Shown here: piece after piece, positions 1-8,943 of the stretch
Numbering within the stretch: position 1 is the first letter of the stretch
Layout: the number at the start of each line of letters is the position of its first letter
Source of the DNA: Pseudomonas viridiflava
GTDB taxonomy: Bacteria > Pseudomonadota > Gammaproteobacteria > Pseudomonadales > Pseudomonadaceae
Direction of reading: 5' to 3'
Assembly (NCBI RefSeq): GCF_900582195.1
Contig: NZ_UTHA01000078.1
Location: 1 to 64,000, forward strand
Length of the DNA: 64,000 nt
Notes under the pieces: model-generated
What the model was told of the DNA's origin: nothing
Database searches by the model: none
Seen by the model: only the letters and a program-made list of their open reading frames with translations
Program-made: the position numbers and the translations under genes

Positions 1-143
1 ATAAAACTATTTTCTTCATACATTTCAATGACTTAATAATTATTGAACCATCTGTATGTACGTTATTTGCATGATCTGTCATTTGGCCTGCATGCAGAAT
101 GCCTGTATTTTCCTGATTGTTTTGAAGCCAGACGAATACCCTG

Positions 144-380
144 ATGAATCCCGAAAAACTCGAACTGCTGATCACCCGCGAAATGCCCTTCGGCAAATAC
201 AAAGGCCGGATCATTGCCGACTTGCCAGGACCTTACCTGAACTGGTTTGCCCGCGAAGGTTTCCCTCACGGCGAACTCGGTGGCTTGCTCGCGCTGATGC
301 AGGAGATCGACCATAACGGCCTCTCGGACTTGCTCGAACCGCTGCGCGCCAAACACGGCAAACCTGCCCCGCGCCATTGA
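144..380 (+). CDS. DUF3820 family protein (putative quorum-sensing-regulated virulence factor type)
   Basis: A 78-residue protein with the DUF3820 pattern: a 'MPFGKYKGR' motif, a 'YLNWF' core and a C-terminal helix. Family members are small cytoplasmic proteins of unknown function, and structural databases label some 'QSregVF'. The ATG is the first in frame. The protein is full length for the family. The gene lies 29 bp ahead of an aminotransferase gene on the same strand, so the two may be co-transcribed. The 143 bases to its left hold only AT-rich non-coding sequence with no gene I can support. Function is not assignable from sequence. Confidence 0.85.
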   Translation: MNPEKLELLITREMPFGKYKGRIIADLPGPYLNWFAREGFPHGELGGLLALMQEIDHNGLSDLLEPLRAKHGKPAPRH

Positions 381-409
381 AGCGCCCTCCTCTCTAGAGT
401 CAGCCGACC

Positions 410-1591
410 ATGCCCGACAACACCCGCCGCGCCCGTGACGAAGCCTTTTGGCGAACGTTCGCCGACCGTTACGACGTTCAACCCGGCCCCGTGAACCTGG
501 AAAACGGTTACTTCGGGCGGATGTCGCGCACGGTGATCGAGGAGTACCAGCGCAATATCGAGCTGATCAACACCAGCAATTCGGTGTACGTGCGCCAGCG
601 TTTCGAGCAGCACGACAACCTCGATATCCGCGCACAACTGGCCGAACTGATCGGCGTGCGCGCGCAAAGTGTGGCTTTCACCCGCAATGCCACCGAAGGC
701 CTGCAGTCGCTGATACGCAACTACAACCGCTTGCAACCGGGCGATCAAGTACTGATCAGTGATCTGGAATACGACACGGTCAAAGGCGCCATGCGCTGGC
801 TGGCCAGGCAGCGCGGCGCCGAGGTGGTCGAGATTGCCCACGCGCACCCGGCGAGCTACGACAGCTTGGTGGAGACTTACCGCGAAGCCTTCGTCGGTCA
901 TCCGAAAATCAAGCTGATGGCCCTGACTCACGTCACTCACCGCACCGGCCTGGTCATGCCGGTGCAAACCATCGCCGCGCTCGCCAAAGAGCATGGCGTC
1001 GATGTCATCCTCGACGGCGCCCATGCACTCGGTCAGATCGAGTTCGATCTTGATGCCCTCGGCATCGCTTTCGCCGGGTACAACCTGCACAAATGGATCG
1101 GTGCACCGCTCACCCTCGGCTTCCTCTATATTGCGCCGCAACGCCTGGCCGACATTGATCCCGACATGGGTGAAATGCATTACCCGGCCAATGACATCCG
1201 TGCGCGCACGTCGTACAGCACGCCCAACATTCCGGCACTGATGACTTTGCCGCTGGTGTTCGAGGAGCACCGCTCACTCGGCGGTGCGCCGGCCAAAGGC
1301 GCTCGCCTCAATTATCTGCGCAACCAGTGGGTCAGCGCGGTGCGGCACTTGCCGGGCATCGAGGTCATGACGCCAGACGACCCTCGGCTGTATTGCGGCA
1401 TCACATCGCTGCGCTTCACCCGGCACGACAATCAACAGGCGATGGCCGAACGCCTGCTCAATGACTACAACCTGTTCACCGTGGTGCGCCACGGCGCAGC
1501 CAGCGGGCCGAGCATTCGCATTACACCGGGGCTGACCACCACCGCTGCCGACATGCAGTTGCTGGTGCGCGCATTGAACGAGCTGCGCTAA
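410..1591 (+). CDS. PLP-dependent class-V aminotransferase (cysteine desulfurase/epimerase-like)
   Basis: A 393-residue cytoplasmic fold-type I PLP enzyme of the class-V family, which includes cysteine desulfurases and isopenicillin-N-epimerase-like proteins. Visible marks are 'NATEGLQSL' for phosphate binding near residue 87, 'DGAHALGQI' with the cofactor-ring Asp near residue 202, and 'YNLHKWIG' with the Schiff-base Lys near residue 228. No N-terminal signal is present. The exact substrate cannot be read from sequence. The absence of isc/suf/nif neighbours argues against a dedicated Fe-S desulfurase. The stop codon overlaps that of the convergent downstream gene by 2 bases. Confidence 0.9.
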   Translation: MPDNTRRARDEAFWRTFADRYDVQPGPVNLENGYFGRMSRTVIEEYQRNIELINTSNSVYVRQRFEQHDNLDIRAQLAELIGVRAQSVAFTRNATEGLQSLIRNYNRLQPGDQVLISDLEYDTVKGAMRWLARQRGAEVVEIAHAHPASYDSLVETYREAFVGHPKIKLMALTHVTHRTGLVMPVQTIAALAKEHGVDVILDGAHALGQIEFDLDALGIAFAGYNLHKWIGAPLTLGFLYIAPQRLADIDPDMGEMHYPANDIRARTSYSTPNIPALMTLPLVFEEHRSLGGAPAKGARLNYLRNQWVSAVRHLPGIEVMTPDDPRLYCGITSLRFTRHDNQQAMAERLLNDYNLFTVVRHGAASGPSIRITPGLTTTAADMQLLVRALNELR

Positions 1592-2163
1592 AACACTGTG
1601 ATCAGGTGTTTGTCGTAGCCCGCCACGCCGATCTGCGATGACAGGGCAAATGTGTCAACGCCGATCGTCAGGTTGCCGAAGTAGCCGTCCTCCGGGCCAT
1701 CGTCTGTGATCGGCCGCAACGCCAGCCGAACGGCATCGTTATCAGTGGCTGTGCAATTGCAGGCACAGGGCAAATGCAGGCGCCCCGCCCAGGCCTCCTG
1801 ATACAGCTGCGGCTGTTGATCGTCATTGGCGATGGCGACGCTCAGAGCGATGCACGAAAAGGCAGTGTGCCGATCCGGGTAAAGGCTGGTGAAACGAACG
1901 ATGCCTCTACTGTCGGTCGACTGACTGCCGCACAGTGTGTCGGTGCCAATGTGCTGCTCGATGCGGACCACGGCGCCACTGACCGGCTCACCGGTCATGG
2001 CATCGACCAGGGCCAGCCGCAATAGAAGAGGCAAGCCTTCGATGCCCGCGCTGATGTTGCGCACCTTGCCCTTGCTGTTGTGCCAATCGAAACTGCCAAC
2101 CACGGGCAACTGCCGTGGGTGAAGAGCGTTGACTGATAAAGCTACAGATTGATGGTCGTCCAT
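1588..2163 (-). CDS. Conserved hypothetical protein, intradiol-dioxygenase-like beta fold without metal ligands
   Basis: A 191-residue protein of unknown function. The middle third ('GEPVSGAVVRIEQH', then 'TDSRGIVRFTSLYPDRH') resembles the beta-sandwich core of intradiol ring-cleavage dioxygenases and transthyretin-like domains. The Tyr/Tyr/His/His iron ligand set of true catechol or protocatechuate dioxygenases is not apparent, so catalysis by that mechanism is doubtful. There is a 'CACNC' cysteine cluster near residue 135. No signal peptide is seen. It is tail-to-tail with the aminotransferase and transcribed away from eda. The fold link is inference from motif resemblance only. Confidence 0.7.
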   Translation of the reverse strand: MDDHQSVALSVNALHPRQLPVVGSFDWHNSKGKVRNISAGIEGLPLLLRLALVDAMTGEPVSGAVVRIEQHIGTDTLCGSQSTDSRGIVRFTSLYPDRHTAFSCIALSVAIANDDQQPQLYQEAWAGRLHLPCACNCTATDNDAVRLALRPITDDGPEDGYFGNLTIGVDTFALSSQIGVAGYDKHLITVF

Positions 2164-2265
2164 GAGGCGTTCTCTCTTCCGTAAGATGAACGCAGATTAG
2201 CGCCACGCAAACGCAGGTGTGCGGTAACTATGTATCGCGTGATGTCCTGACACTTTCTTCAAGGC

Positions 2266-2297
2266 AAAAAAAACGGTGCACCGACCAAGCGCACCGT
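2266..2297 (-). terminator. Rho-independent terminator of zwf-pgl-eda
   Basis: On the minus strand a 7-bp stem ACGGTGC/GCACCGT with an 11-base loop is followed by eight Ts. It begins 38 bases downstream of the eda stop codon, as expected for the end of that operon. Confidence 0.85.
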
Positions 2298-2334
2298 AAA
2301 GCCGTAGAACACACAACGAAGTGTCTGGTAACAA

Positions 2335-3000
2335 TCAGTCCAGCAGCGCCAGTGCCTCGGCGGTGCATTCCTGAATACGGGCCCAGTCGCCGTTCTTGAT
2401 CCACTCCGGATCAAGCATCCAGCTACCGCCCACGCACATGACGTTTTTCAGCGCCATGTAGCTCTTGATGTTGGCCGGGCCGACGCCGCCAGTCGGGCAG
2501 AATTTCACTTCGCCAAAAGGGCCGCCGAGGGCTTTGATTGCCGCTACGCCACCGCTGACTTCAGCCGGGAACAACTTGAAGCGGCGATAACCCAGACCGT
2601 AGCCTTCCATGATGCCGGAGGCGTTGCTGATGCCCGGCAACAGCGGAATCGGGCTGTCGACGCTGGCTTCCAGCAGGTCACGGGTGATGCCCGGGGTAAC
2701 GATGAATTGCGAACCGGCTGCTTCAGCCGCAGCCAGCATGTTGCGATCGAGCACAGTACCGGCACCGGTCATCAGTTCCGGACGCTGGTCGCGCAGGATC
2801 TGAATGGCCTTGAGGCCGAACTGCGAACGCAGGGTCACTTCCAGCGCGGTCAGACCACCGGCAGCCAGAGCGTCAGCCAGTGGCAGCACGTCCTGTTCAC
2901 GAGCGATGGTGATCACCGGCAGGATCCGCGCCTTGGCGCAGAGGCTGTCGATCAGGGCAACTTTGTCCGCCATGGAAACGGTCGGGGATGGGGTTGTCAT
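2335..3000 (-). CDS. eda: 2-dehydro-3-deoxy-phosphogluconate (KDPG) aldolase
   Basis: Class I aldolase that splits KDPG into pyruvate and glyceraldehyde-3-phosphate, the last step of the Entner-Doudoroff pathway. The 221-residue protein carries the general-base Glu in 'LEVTLRS' and the Schiff-base Lys in 'RRFKLFPAE', plus the 'FCPTGGV' phosphate-binding loop. I chose the ATG at 3000 because AAGGA lies about 10 bases upstream and the 'MTTPSP' N-terminus fits Pseudomonas Eda. An ATG at 3021 that overlaps the pgl stop (ATGA) would add seven residues. It is the third gene of zwf-pgl-eda and is expected to be HexR-regulated with it. Confidence 0.97.
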   Translation of the reverse strand: MTTPSPTVSMADKVALIDSLCAKARILPVITIAREQDVLPLADALAAGGLTALEVTLRSQFGLKAIQILRDQRPELMTGAGTVLDRNMLAAAEAAGSQFIVTPGITRDLLEASVDSPIPLLPGISNASGIMEGYGLGYRRFKLFPAEVSGGVAAIKALGGPFGEVKFCPTGGVGPANIKSYMALKNVMCVGGSWMLDPEWIKNGDWARIQECTAEALALLD

Positions 3001-3017
3001 AGCGGCTGTTCCTTGGC

Positions 3018-3731
3018 TCATGGGCACCAGTAAATCTCTAACGTAGGTTGCAGAAACGCGCGCACCGGCATGGCGGCGACGTCGTCGGATGCCAGTGCGG
3101 CATTCAGGGTGGTCAGTTTCGACTGACCGGAAATCGACAGAATCTTGTGTTTGGCCGAGGCGAGCAGCGCACGGCTCATGGTCAGGCGCTGACGCGGCAC
3201 GCTTGGCGCCAGCATCGGCCAGCAACGGCGTGTGCCATCGGCTTGCAAGGCTTCGGTCAGGTTCGGGCTGTCGGGGAACAGCGACGCGGTGTGGCCGTCA
3301 TCGCCCATGCCCAGCACCAGCACGTCAATCGGCGGCAGTTCGGCGAGCAAGCGGTCAGCCTGTTCAGCAGCCTGCTCGACGTTGGCCGCCGCGCTGTAAA
3401 GGCTGAGGAACTGTGCCTTGGCCGCCGGGCCCTTGAGCAGGTATTGCTTGAGCAGACCGGCATTGCTATCGGCATGCTCAACCGGCACCCAGCGCTCATC
3501 GGCAAGGGTCACGACGACCTTCGACCAGTCCAGATCCTGCTTGGCCAGGTGCTGGAAAAACGCCACCGGGCTACGACCGCCAGACACCACCAGCACCGCG
3601 TTGCCGCGTTCAGCAATGGCCTCGCTCAATTGCTTGGCGACGTTCAGCGCCAAGCCTTCGGCCAGCAACACCGGGCTGTTGAATTCGTGGGCACTTACGC
3701 CCGCAGGCAGTTGCACATCAGATATCGCCAT
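3018..3731 (-). CDS. pgl: 6-phosphogluconolactonase
   Basis: A 237-residue cytoplasmic lactonase of the glucosamine-6-phosphate isomerase/6PGL family. It hydrolyses 6-phosphogluconolactone made by Zwf. Motifs are 'VVSGGRSP' for phosphate binding near residue 50, 'LADERWVP' near residue 78 and '[13 protein letters not shown]' near residue 143, the last carrying the catalytic His. Its start lies inside the 3' end of zwf (14-base overlap), which indicates translational coupling. Its stop lies just before eda. Confidence 0.97.
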   Translation of the reverse strand: MAISDVQLPAGVSAHEFNSPVLLAEGLALNVAKQLSEAIAERGNAVLVVSGGRSPVAFFQHLAKQDLDWSKVVVTLADERWVPVEHADSNAGLLKQYLLKGPAAKAQFLSLYSAAANVEQAAEQADRLLAELPPIDVLVLGMGDDGHTASLFPDSPNLTEALQADGTRRCWPMLAPSVPRQRLTMSRALLASAKHKILSISGQSKLTTLNAALASDDVAAMPVRAFLQPTLEIYWCP

Positions 3732-5184
3732 ACCACGACCTCCCGTCCCGCGTGATCAATGCAATGGAGCTCATCGGCCCCCACGACCCGGCCGCATACG
3801 GCTTGGGCGCGTCACCGGATTTTTTCCACCCGGCGATCAGCTGGTCACACCACTTCCACGCGGCTTCGATTTCATCTTTACGGACAAACAGGTTCTGATT
3901 GCCGTTCATCACTTCCAGCAACAACCGCTCATAGGCATCGGGGATCCGCGCGCTACGCCAGGTGTCGGAGAAATTCAGTTGCAGCGGGCCGCTGCGCAGT
4001 TGCATGCCTTTGTCCAGGCCCTGCTCTTTGGTCATCACGCGCAAGGAAATACCTTCGTCCGGTTGCAGACGGATGATCAGTTTGTTGCTGATCTGCAGGC
4101 GTTGTTCCGGCGCAAAAATGTAGTGCGACGGTTCCTTGAAGTGGATGACGATCTGCGACAGTTTCTGCGGCATACGCTTGCCGGTACGCAGGTAGAACGG
4201 CACGCCGGCCCAGCGCCAGTTACGGATATCGGCACGCAAAGCGACGAAGGTTTCGGTATCGCTCTGGGTGTTGGAATTCGGTTCTTCGAGGTAACCCGGT
4301 ACGGATTTGCCTTCGCTGTGGCCGGCGATGTACTGGCCGCGCACCACCTGAGTGGTCAGGCCTTCCGGGCTGATCGGTGCCAGCGCCTTGAGCACTTTTA
4401 CTTTCTCGTCACGGATGCTGTCGGCGGACAGGTCGGCCGGCGGGTCCATGGCGATCAGGCAGAGCAACTGCAACAGGTGATTCTGGATCATGTCGCGCAG
4501 TTGGCCAGCCTTGTCGAAGTAGCCCCAACGGCCTTCGATGCCGACCTTCTCGGCCACGGTGATTTCCACGTGGGAGATGTAATTCTGGTTCCACTGGGTT
4601 TCGAACAGGCTGTTGGCGAAACGCAGGGCGATCAGGTTCTGAACGGTTTCTTTGCCCAGATAGTGGTCGATGCGGTAGGTGCGGTTCTCCGGGAAGAACT
4701 GCGCCACGGCGTCGTTAACCTTGCGCGAGGATTCGAGGTCGGAGCCGATCGGTTTCTCCAGCACCACGCGAGTGTTTTCTGCCAGACCGACTTTCGCCAG
4801 GTTCTCGCAGATCGCGCCATACACCGCTGCCGGTGTGGCGAAGTAGGCAATCATGCGTTGCGTGCTGCCGGCCAGTTCGGCCAGCGCCACATAATCTTCA
4901 GCCTTGAGGAAGTCGACGTGCAGGTAGGTCAGACGCGCGAGAAAACGCTCGGCGACCGCCTCGTTCAGCTCTTTGCCGACGTAACGGCGCAATTCGGCGG
5001 CGATGAACGCCAGGTGTTGCTGCTCGCTGCCAGCTTCACGGGCCAACGCGATGATGCGCGTGTCCTCGTGCAGCAGTTCGGCGCCATCGAGGTGATAAAG
5101 GGCAGGAAACAGCTTGCGCAGGGCCAGATCGCCAAGCGCGCCGAACAAGGCAAAGGTGCACGGTTCAACCGTAATCGAAGGCAT
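3718..5184 (-). CDS. zwf: Glucose-6-phosphate 1-dehydrogenase
   Basis: A 488-residue enzyme oxidising glucose-6-phosphate to 6-phosphogluconolactone with NAD(P)+. The nucleotide-binding motif is '[11 protein letters not shown]' near residue 13, where Leu replaces the more usual Ser. The substrate signature 'RIDHYLGKE' sits near residue 176 with its catalytic His-containing segment. Full length for the family. It is the first gene of zwf-pgl-eda, divergent from hexR, with a HexR-like operator in the 217-bp gap. Confidence 0.97.
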   Translation of the reverse strand: MPSITVEPCTFALFGALGDLALRKLFPALYHLDGAELLHEDTRIIALAREAGSEQQHLAFIAAELRRYVGKELNEAVAERFLARLTYLHVDFLKAEDYVALAELAGSTQRMIAYFATPAAVYGAICENLAKVGLAENTRVVLEKPIGSDLESSRKVNDAVAQFFPENRTYRIDHYLGKETVQNLIALRFANSLFETQWNQNYISHVEITVAEKVGIEGRWGYFDKAGQLRDMIQNHLLQLLCLIAMDPPADLSADSIRDEKVKVLKALAPISPEGLTTQVVRGQYIAGHSEGKSVPGYLEEPNSNTQSDTETFVALRADIRNWRWAGVPFYLRTGKRMPQKLSQIVIHFKEPSHYIFAPEQRLQISNKLIIRLQPDEGISLRVMTKEQGLDKGMQLRSGPLQLNFSDTWRSARIPDAYERLLLEVMNGNQNLFVRKDEIEAAWKWCDQLIAGWKKSGDAPKPYAAGSWGPMSSIALITRDGRSWYGDI

Positions 5185-5251
5185 GATGTTTGTTCTTTTA
5201 TCAAGTTAAGCTACAAATACCTTTTTTCAAGGCATCACTCAAGGGAAAATG

Positions 5252-5266
5252 TAGTAATAACCACAA
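5252..5266. promoter_or_regulatory. Candidate HexR operator between zwf and hexR
   Basis: The sequence is TAGT-N7-ACAA, one mismatch from the TTGT-N7-ACAA consensus described for Pseudomonas HexR. It also sits in a wider dyad, TGTAGT-AATA-ACCACA. It lies 68 bases upstream of zwf and 135 bases upstream of hexR, so it could serve both divergent promoters. KDPG would relieve repression. Confidence 0.7.
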
Positions 5267-5401
5267 CATTTTCGCAAAATACAGATTCCGAGTGGTGGTC
5301 GGTCGGAGCCATCAGTAGGATAGGCCACCGTTACGGGCCATATCAAAGGCCCAATTTGCATAGCCCGGCGCACCTTTGCGCAGGTGAATTAGGAATTCCA
5401 T

Positions 5402-6271
5402 ATGGACCGCGTGCGAAATTTACTGGAACAGATCCAGAGTCGCCTTGAAGACCTGAACAAGGCCGAACGCAAAGTCGCCGAGGTGATCCTGCTCAACCCG
5501 CAGCAGGCCACCCGCTTCAGCATCGCCGCCCTCGCCCAGGCAGCCTCGGTGAGCGAACCGACGGTCAACCGTTTCTGCCGTTCGTTCGGTGTCAGCGGCT
5601 ATCCCGAACTCAAGCTGCAACTGGCGCAGAGCCTGGCCAGTGGCGCGGCGTATGTCAGCCGCGCGGTCGAGGCCGACGACAATCCCGAGGCGTACACGCA
5701 GAAGATTTTCGGCAGCGCCATCGCGTCGCTGGACAGTGCTTGCCAGGCGCTGGACCCGAACCTGATCAGCCGCGCTGTCGACCTGTTGATTCAGGCGCGA
5801 CAGATCCACTTTTTCGGCCTCGGCGCTTCGGCACCGGTGGCGCTGGATGCGCAGCACAAGTTCTTCCGCTTCAACCTCGCCGTCACCGCGCACGCCGATG
5901 TGCTGATGCAGCGGATGATTGCCTCGGTGGCGCACACCGGTGAGTTGTTCGTGATCATTTCCTATACCGGCCGCACCCGTGAGCTGGTGGAAGTAGCGCG
6001 CATTGCTCGCGAAAATGGTGCTTCGGTATTGGGCCTGACGGCGGAGAATTCGCCGCTGGCCAAGGCCAGTACCCTGAGCCTGAATATTCCGTTGCCGGAA
6101 GACACCGACATTTATATGCCGATGACGTCGCGGATCATTCAGTTGACGGTGCTGGATGTGCTGGCGACCGGGATGACCTTGCGTCGTGGCGTGGATTTCC
6201 AGCCGCATCTGCGCAAGATCAAAGAGAGTTTGAATGCGAGCCGGTATCCGGTTGGGGATGAATTCAACTAA
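5402..6271 (+). CDS. hexR: HexR, RpiR-family repressor of glucose catabolism
   Basis: A 289-residue transcription factor. The N-terminal HTH_6 domain includes the helix-turn-helix '[18 protein letters not shown]' near residue 45. The SIS sugar-phosphate domain spans about 125-260 ('[17 protein letters not shown]', '[12 protein letters not shown]'). In Pseudomonas HexR represses zwf-pgl-eda, edd-glk-gltRS and gap and is released by KDPG. The arrangement here, divergent from zwf with TTGT-N7-ACAA sites at zwf and in the edd/gap gap, fits that role. Confidence 0.96.
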   Translation: MDRVRNLLEQIQSRLEDLNKAERKVAEVILLNPQQATRFSIAALAQAASVSEPTVNRFCRSFGVSGYPELKLQLAQSLASGAAYVSRAVEADDNPEAYTQKIFGSAIASLDSACQALDPNLISRAVDLLIQARQIHFFGLGASAPVALDAQHKFFRFNLAVTAHADVLMQRMIASVAHTGELFVIISYTGRTRELVEVARIARENGASVLGLTAENSPLAKASTLSLNIPLPEDTDIYMPMTSRIIQLTVLDVLATGMTLRRGVDFQPHLRKIKESLNASRYPVGDEFN

Positions 6272-6281
6272 AGATCAAAAG

Positions 6282-6474
6282 CCCCTCACCCCAGCCCTCT
6301 CCCGGGGGGAGAGGGAGCCGACCGAGGTGCTCTCAGGAGTTACATCGACCTGAACGTTCAAACCGACCTCAGGTTTGGCCAAGCCAAGATCACCGTTGTA
6401 GTCGCAAGTCGGTGGACATAGCCAATCCAACTCGGTGAGTCCCCTCTCCCTCCGGGAGAGGGCTAGGGTGAGGG
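6282..6474. repeat. ~190-bp intergenic repeat with terminal inverted repeats (CTCACCC type), copy 1
   Basis: The ends are CCCCTCACCCCAGCCCTCTC and the inverted GAGAGGGCTAGGGTGAGGG, enclosing about 140 bases with 'GACCGAGGTG' and 'CGACCTGAA' blocks shared with the copies at 14792 and 38458. It is MITE-like and has no coding capacity. It lies between the convergent hexR and yeaD genes. Confidence 0.85.
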
Positions 6475-6494
6475 TAGCGGTGCACCTGACACAC

Positions 6495-7349
6495 TCAAGC
6501 CGCCGCCCACGCCTGCAAACTCAAATGCGCCTTCTCCCCCGGCGCCAGATGCAGACTGTCAGTCCCACCCGCCGCCGCTTCAACACAGACAAACTCGGAA
6601 ATCTCATCCCACGTCACGCCCAACAACGGCCGCGCGCCCGGATGCCACACCACCGTGTCGGCACTGTCGCCGGTATCGATGCACAACTCACGCTGCCAGG
6701 CGTGATCTTTCAGTTGCAGCTCGCCGTCATGCTGAAACACCCGCTGACAGCCGCCATCCACTCGCAACTCACCTTCCTGCTGACAAACCTGGCGATTCAA
6801 CTGGTCATAACCCTGCGCCCCTTCCAGCCCAGACAGCGCTATCTCGCCGACATCGCCAATACGCCAGTAAGCGTGCAAAGCCTGGCTCAACTGGCACGGC
6901 ATGTCGTCCTGATGCTCGGTGCTCAGGCGCAATTCCATGCGCTCGCCCAGATGCGCGTGCAGGTCGACCTGCCAGTCGCACAGCTGCAATTGCCAGTGCA
7001 GGCGTACGCCATCTTCGGCGCTGCTGCTGTCGAGCAACTTCCAGTCGAGCAGTCGCGCCCAGCCATGGGACGGCCAGGCGTTTTCGCTCGGATGACGGCC
7101 ATACCAAGGCCAGCACACCGGCACGCCACCGCGAATAGCGCCGACATGCGGCCACTTCGCCGCACACCACAACCACGGCTTTTGCCCGCGCGGCTGAAAG
7201 TGCAGCAACTGCGCGCCCTGACGACTGAACACCGCCTGACACAGCGGATGATCGATCACCAACACGTCGCGCATCTGATAGCGCTCCCAAGCGAATATTG
7301 GCTGTTCGCGCAGGGATTTGAAGAAGCGTTGTAGCGGATGCTCATGCAT
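6495..7349 (-). CDS. yeaD: D-hexose-6-phosphate mutarotase (aldose 1-epimerase family)
   Basis: A 284-residue YeaD-type epimerase that interconverts anomers of glucose-6-phosphate-like sugars. Family features are 'RGGVPVCWPWYG' near residue 83, the 'HGWAR' motif with a catalytic-region His near residue 104, and a later acidic residue in a 'TWDEI' segment. I took the ATG at 7349. An in-frame TTG at 7370 would add seven residues. It lies downstream of oprB beyond a terminator, so it probably has its own promoter. Its placement in the glucose cluster fits feeding the correct anomer to Zwf. Confidence 0.9.
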   Translation of the reverse strand: MHEHPLQRFFKSLREQPIFAWERYQMRDVLVIDHPLCQAVFSRQGAQLLHFQPRGQKPWLWCAAKWPHVGAIRGGVPVCWPWYGRHPSENAWPSHGWARLLDWKLLDSSSAEDGVRLHWQLQLCDWQVDLHAHLGERMELRLSTEHQDDMPCQLSQALHAYWRIGDVGEIALSGLEGAQGYDQLNRQVCQQEGELRVDGGCQRVFQHDGELQLKDHAWQRELCIDTGDSADTVVWHPGARPLLGVTWDEISEFVCVEAAAGGTDSLHLAPGEKAHLSLQAWAAA

Positions 7350-7394
7350 TGGCCACGGTTCCGAATTCAACTGTCATGGGCTGCGCGAACCCTC

Positions 7395-7424
7395 AAAAAA
7401 AAGCGGACAGCCTTGGCTGTCCGC
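7395..7424 (-). terminator. Rho-independent terminator after oprB
   Basis: On the minus strand a 9-bp perfect stem GCGGACAGC/GCTGTCCGC is followed by eight Ts, 38 bases past the oprB stop codon. Confidence 0.93.
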
Positions 7425-7462
7425 AAATATGCGCACATAGAGAGGAGCTTATCGCAGACGCG

Positions 7463-8812
7463 TTAGAACGTAGACTGAATTTTCAGGCCAGCGACCAAAG
7501 CGTTGTCCACTTCATCCACACCGCCCGGGTGAGTGATGTATTGCAGGTTAGGACGTACGGTCAGCCAGTTGGTGACGTGGAAGCCGTAGTTGATCTCGTA
7601 GTTGTATTCGGTTTCGCGAATTGGCGAGAACACCGGATTGTCGTAATCCGACACACCGTTGGAAACGTTCAGCAGCTCGGCGTTTTTCTTCACGTCATCG
7701 TTGACGTGGATACGCGCCGCGCCGATACCGACGTCATCCTTCGGACGGGCGTCGAACGGGCCTTTGTAGACAAACATCACCGACTGGTAGTTGTCGATGA
7801 AGTTGGTGTCTTTGTCGTGGAACGTGGCGTTGGCCGCGATGTTCAGACCGCGAGTCGCATCACCGTTGTGGCTGGTGAGTTGCTGTTGCGCCACGAACCA
7901 GTAGCCGCTTTTGCTGTTGTGAGACTTGTAGGCGTCGCCAGTGGTAGCCGCGTCGAAACCGTTGACGTCTTCACGAACGTCGTCGGCATCCGCCGTGCTC
8001 TTGTAGTAACCGACGCGGTATTCGCCCGGCAGGCTGTTGACCTTCGGCGACCAGACCAATTCAACCGGCAACACAGTACCTTTGGTGCCGCTGCCGCTGA
8101 GCTTGAAGCCGTTGCCGTGTTCCAGCTGCGACGGGTTCTGGTTGTACGCACCGATTTGCGCGTAGAGCTCGTCGTTGATGTTGTACTTCACACGGATCGC
8201 GGCCTGGCTGACGGGCCAGTTGTACCAGATGTTGGTCGCCCAGTTACCCACTTGCGAGCCGCAAAACGCGAGGTTCTGGAAGTCGCACGGGAAGGTGTTG
8301 AAGTCTTCGCCTTCACCGAAGTAACCGGCCTTGACGTCGAGTTTGTTGTCGAAGAACTGGTGCTGAATCCACAACTGGGTCAGACGCACCATGTGGCCAC
8401 GGCCGTAAACTTCCTGCGAAGAACTGAGGGTGCCGGCACGCGGATCGCCAACGCGGTCGTTGGAGATGTTGTAGCCGTTACGGTTGGTCAGCTGGATCTT
8501 CGCCTGGGTGTTATCCCAGCCCCACAGCTTTTGCAGATCGAGTGCCACGCCCAGACCGAACTGGTCGCTGTAGCGTCCGGTCTTGTCATCGTTGTAGCCG
8601 CCGTGCAGGTTGGCGCCCATTTCCCCAACGTAGTCGGCCTTGATGTCGATACCCTGCTCGATCAGCTTGGTCCGCTCGCCACCCCAGTCACCGGTCATCC
8701 ATTTCGAGTCGGAGCTGAAGGCATCCGCCGCCATGGCGTTACCGGCCAGCACCAAGGCCGCCGCAGCTGACACTTGGCAGATCAACCGGGCATTGACGTG
8801 TTTCTTTTTCAT
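7463..8812 (-). CDS. oprB: Carbohydrate-selective porin OprB
   Basis: A 449-residue outer-membrane porin for glucose uptake. An N-terminal signal peptide ('MKKKH...' with a hydrophobic stretch ending near 'NAMA') precedes the mature chain. The OprB family segment starts with 'WMTGDWGGERTKL', and the chain ends with the aromatic terminus 'QSTF' typical of barrels. It is downstream of the gtsABCD importer, which takes substrate from the periplasm. An A-rich CA motif lies at its ribosome-binding region. Confidence 0.95.
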   Translation of the reverse strand: MKKKHVNARLICQVSAAAALVLAGNAMAADAFSSDSKWMTGDWGGERTKLIEQGIDIKADYVGEMGANLHGGYNDDKTGRYSDQFGLGVALDLQKLWGWDNTQAKIQLTNRNGYNISNDRVGDPRAGTLSSSQEVYGRGHMVRLTQLWIQHQFFDNKLDVKAGYFGEGEDFNTFPCDFQNLAFCGSQVGNWATNIWYNWPVSQAAIRVKYNINDELYAQIGAYNQNPSQLEHGNGFKLSGSGTKGTVLPVELVWSPKVNSLPGEYRVGYYKSTADADDVREDVNGFDAATTGDAYKSHNSKSGYWFVAQQQLTSHNGDATRGLNIAANATFHDKDTNFIDNYQSVMFVYKGPFDARPKDDVGIGAARIHVNDDVKKNAELLNVSNGVSDYDNPVFSPIRETEYNYEINYGFHVTNWLTVRPNLQYITHPGGVDEVDNALVAGLKIQSTF

Positions 8813-8827
8813 CCCTACATCCTCGTC

Positions 8828-8839
8828 TTTATTGTTATT
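8828..8839 (-). promoter_or_regulatory. Candidate Hfq/Crc CA motif in the oprB leader
   Basis: The transcript-sense sequence AATAACAATAAA fits the AANAANAA pattern recognised by Hfq/Crc. It lies 16-27 bases upstream of the oprB ATG, next to the ribosome-binding site. Confidence 0.55.
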
Positions 8840-8907
8840 AACTGTTTTTATCTAACGCGGTTTACATAAATTGCGAAGGATTACAGGCAATCCAGCGCGT
8901 GCTCCTT

Positions 8908-8935
8908 TGTGGGAGCGAGCAGGCTCGCTCCCACA
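8908..8935. repeat. Single REP hairpin
   Basis: Perfect inverted repeat TGTGGGAGCGAGC/GCTCGCTCCCACA around AG. It is the only REP in the window that is not paired in a REPIN. It sits between gtsD and oprB, 9 bases past the gtsD stop, where it may protect the 3' end of the upstream mRNA segment. Confidence 0.9.
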
Positions 8936-8943
8936 TTTGTTCT

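Noticed and set aside
56..316. An 86-codon ORF at the left edge of the window
   Set aside because: It overlaps the DUF3820 gene in another frame and shows no protein-family pattern or ribosome-binding site.
5202..5216. CAAG-N7-ACAA near the zwf start as another HexR site
   Set aside because: Only one half matches; two mismatches in the other half make it no better than chance in this AT-rich stretch.
3418..5448. A 676-codon open frame on the plus strand opposite zwf and pgl
   Set aside because: It is the antisense shadow of high-GC genes: low complexity, His/Gln-rich, no family motif, and the opposite strand encodes certain enzymes.
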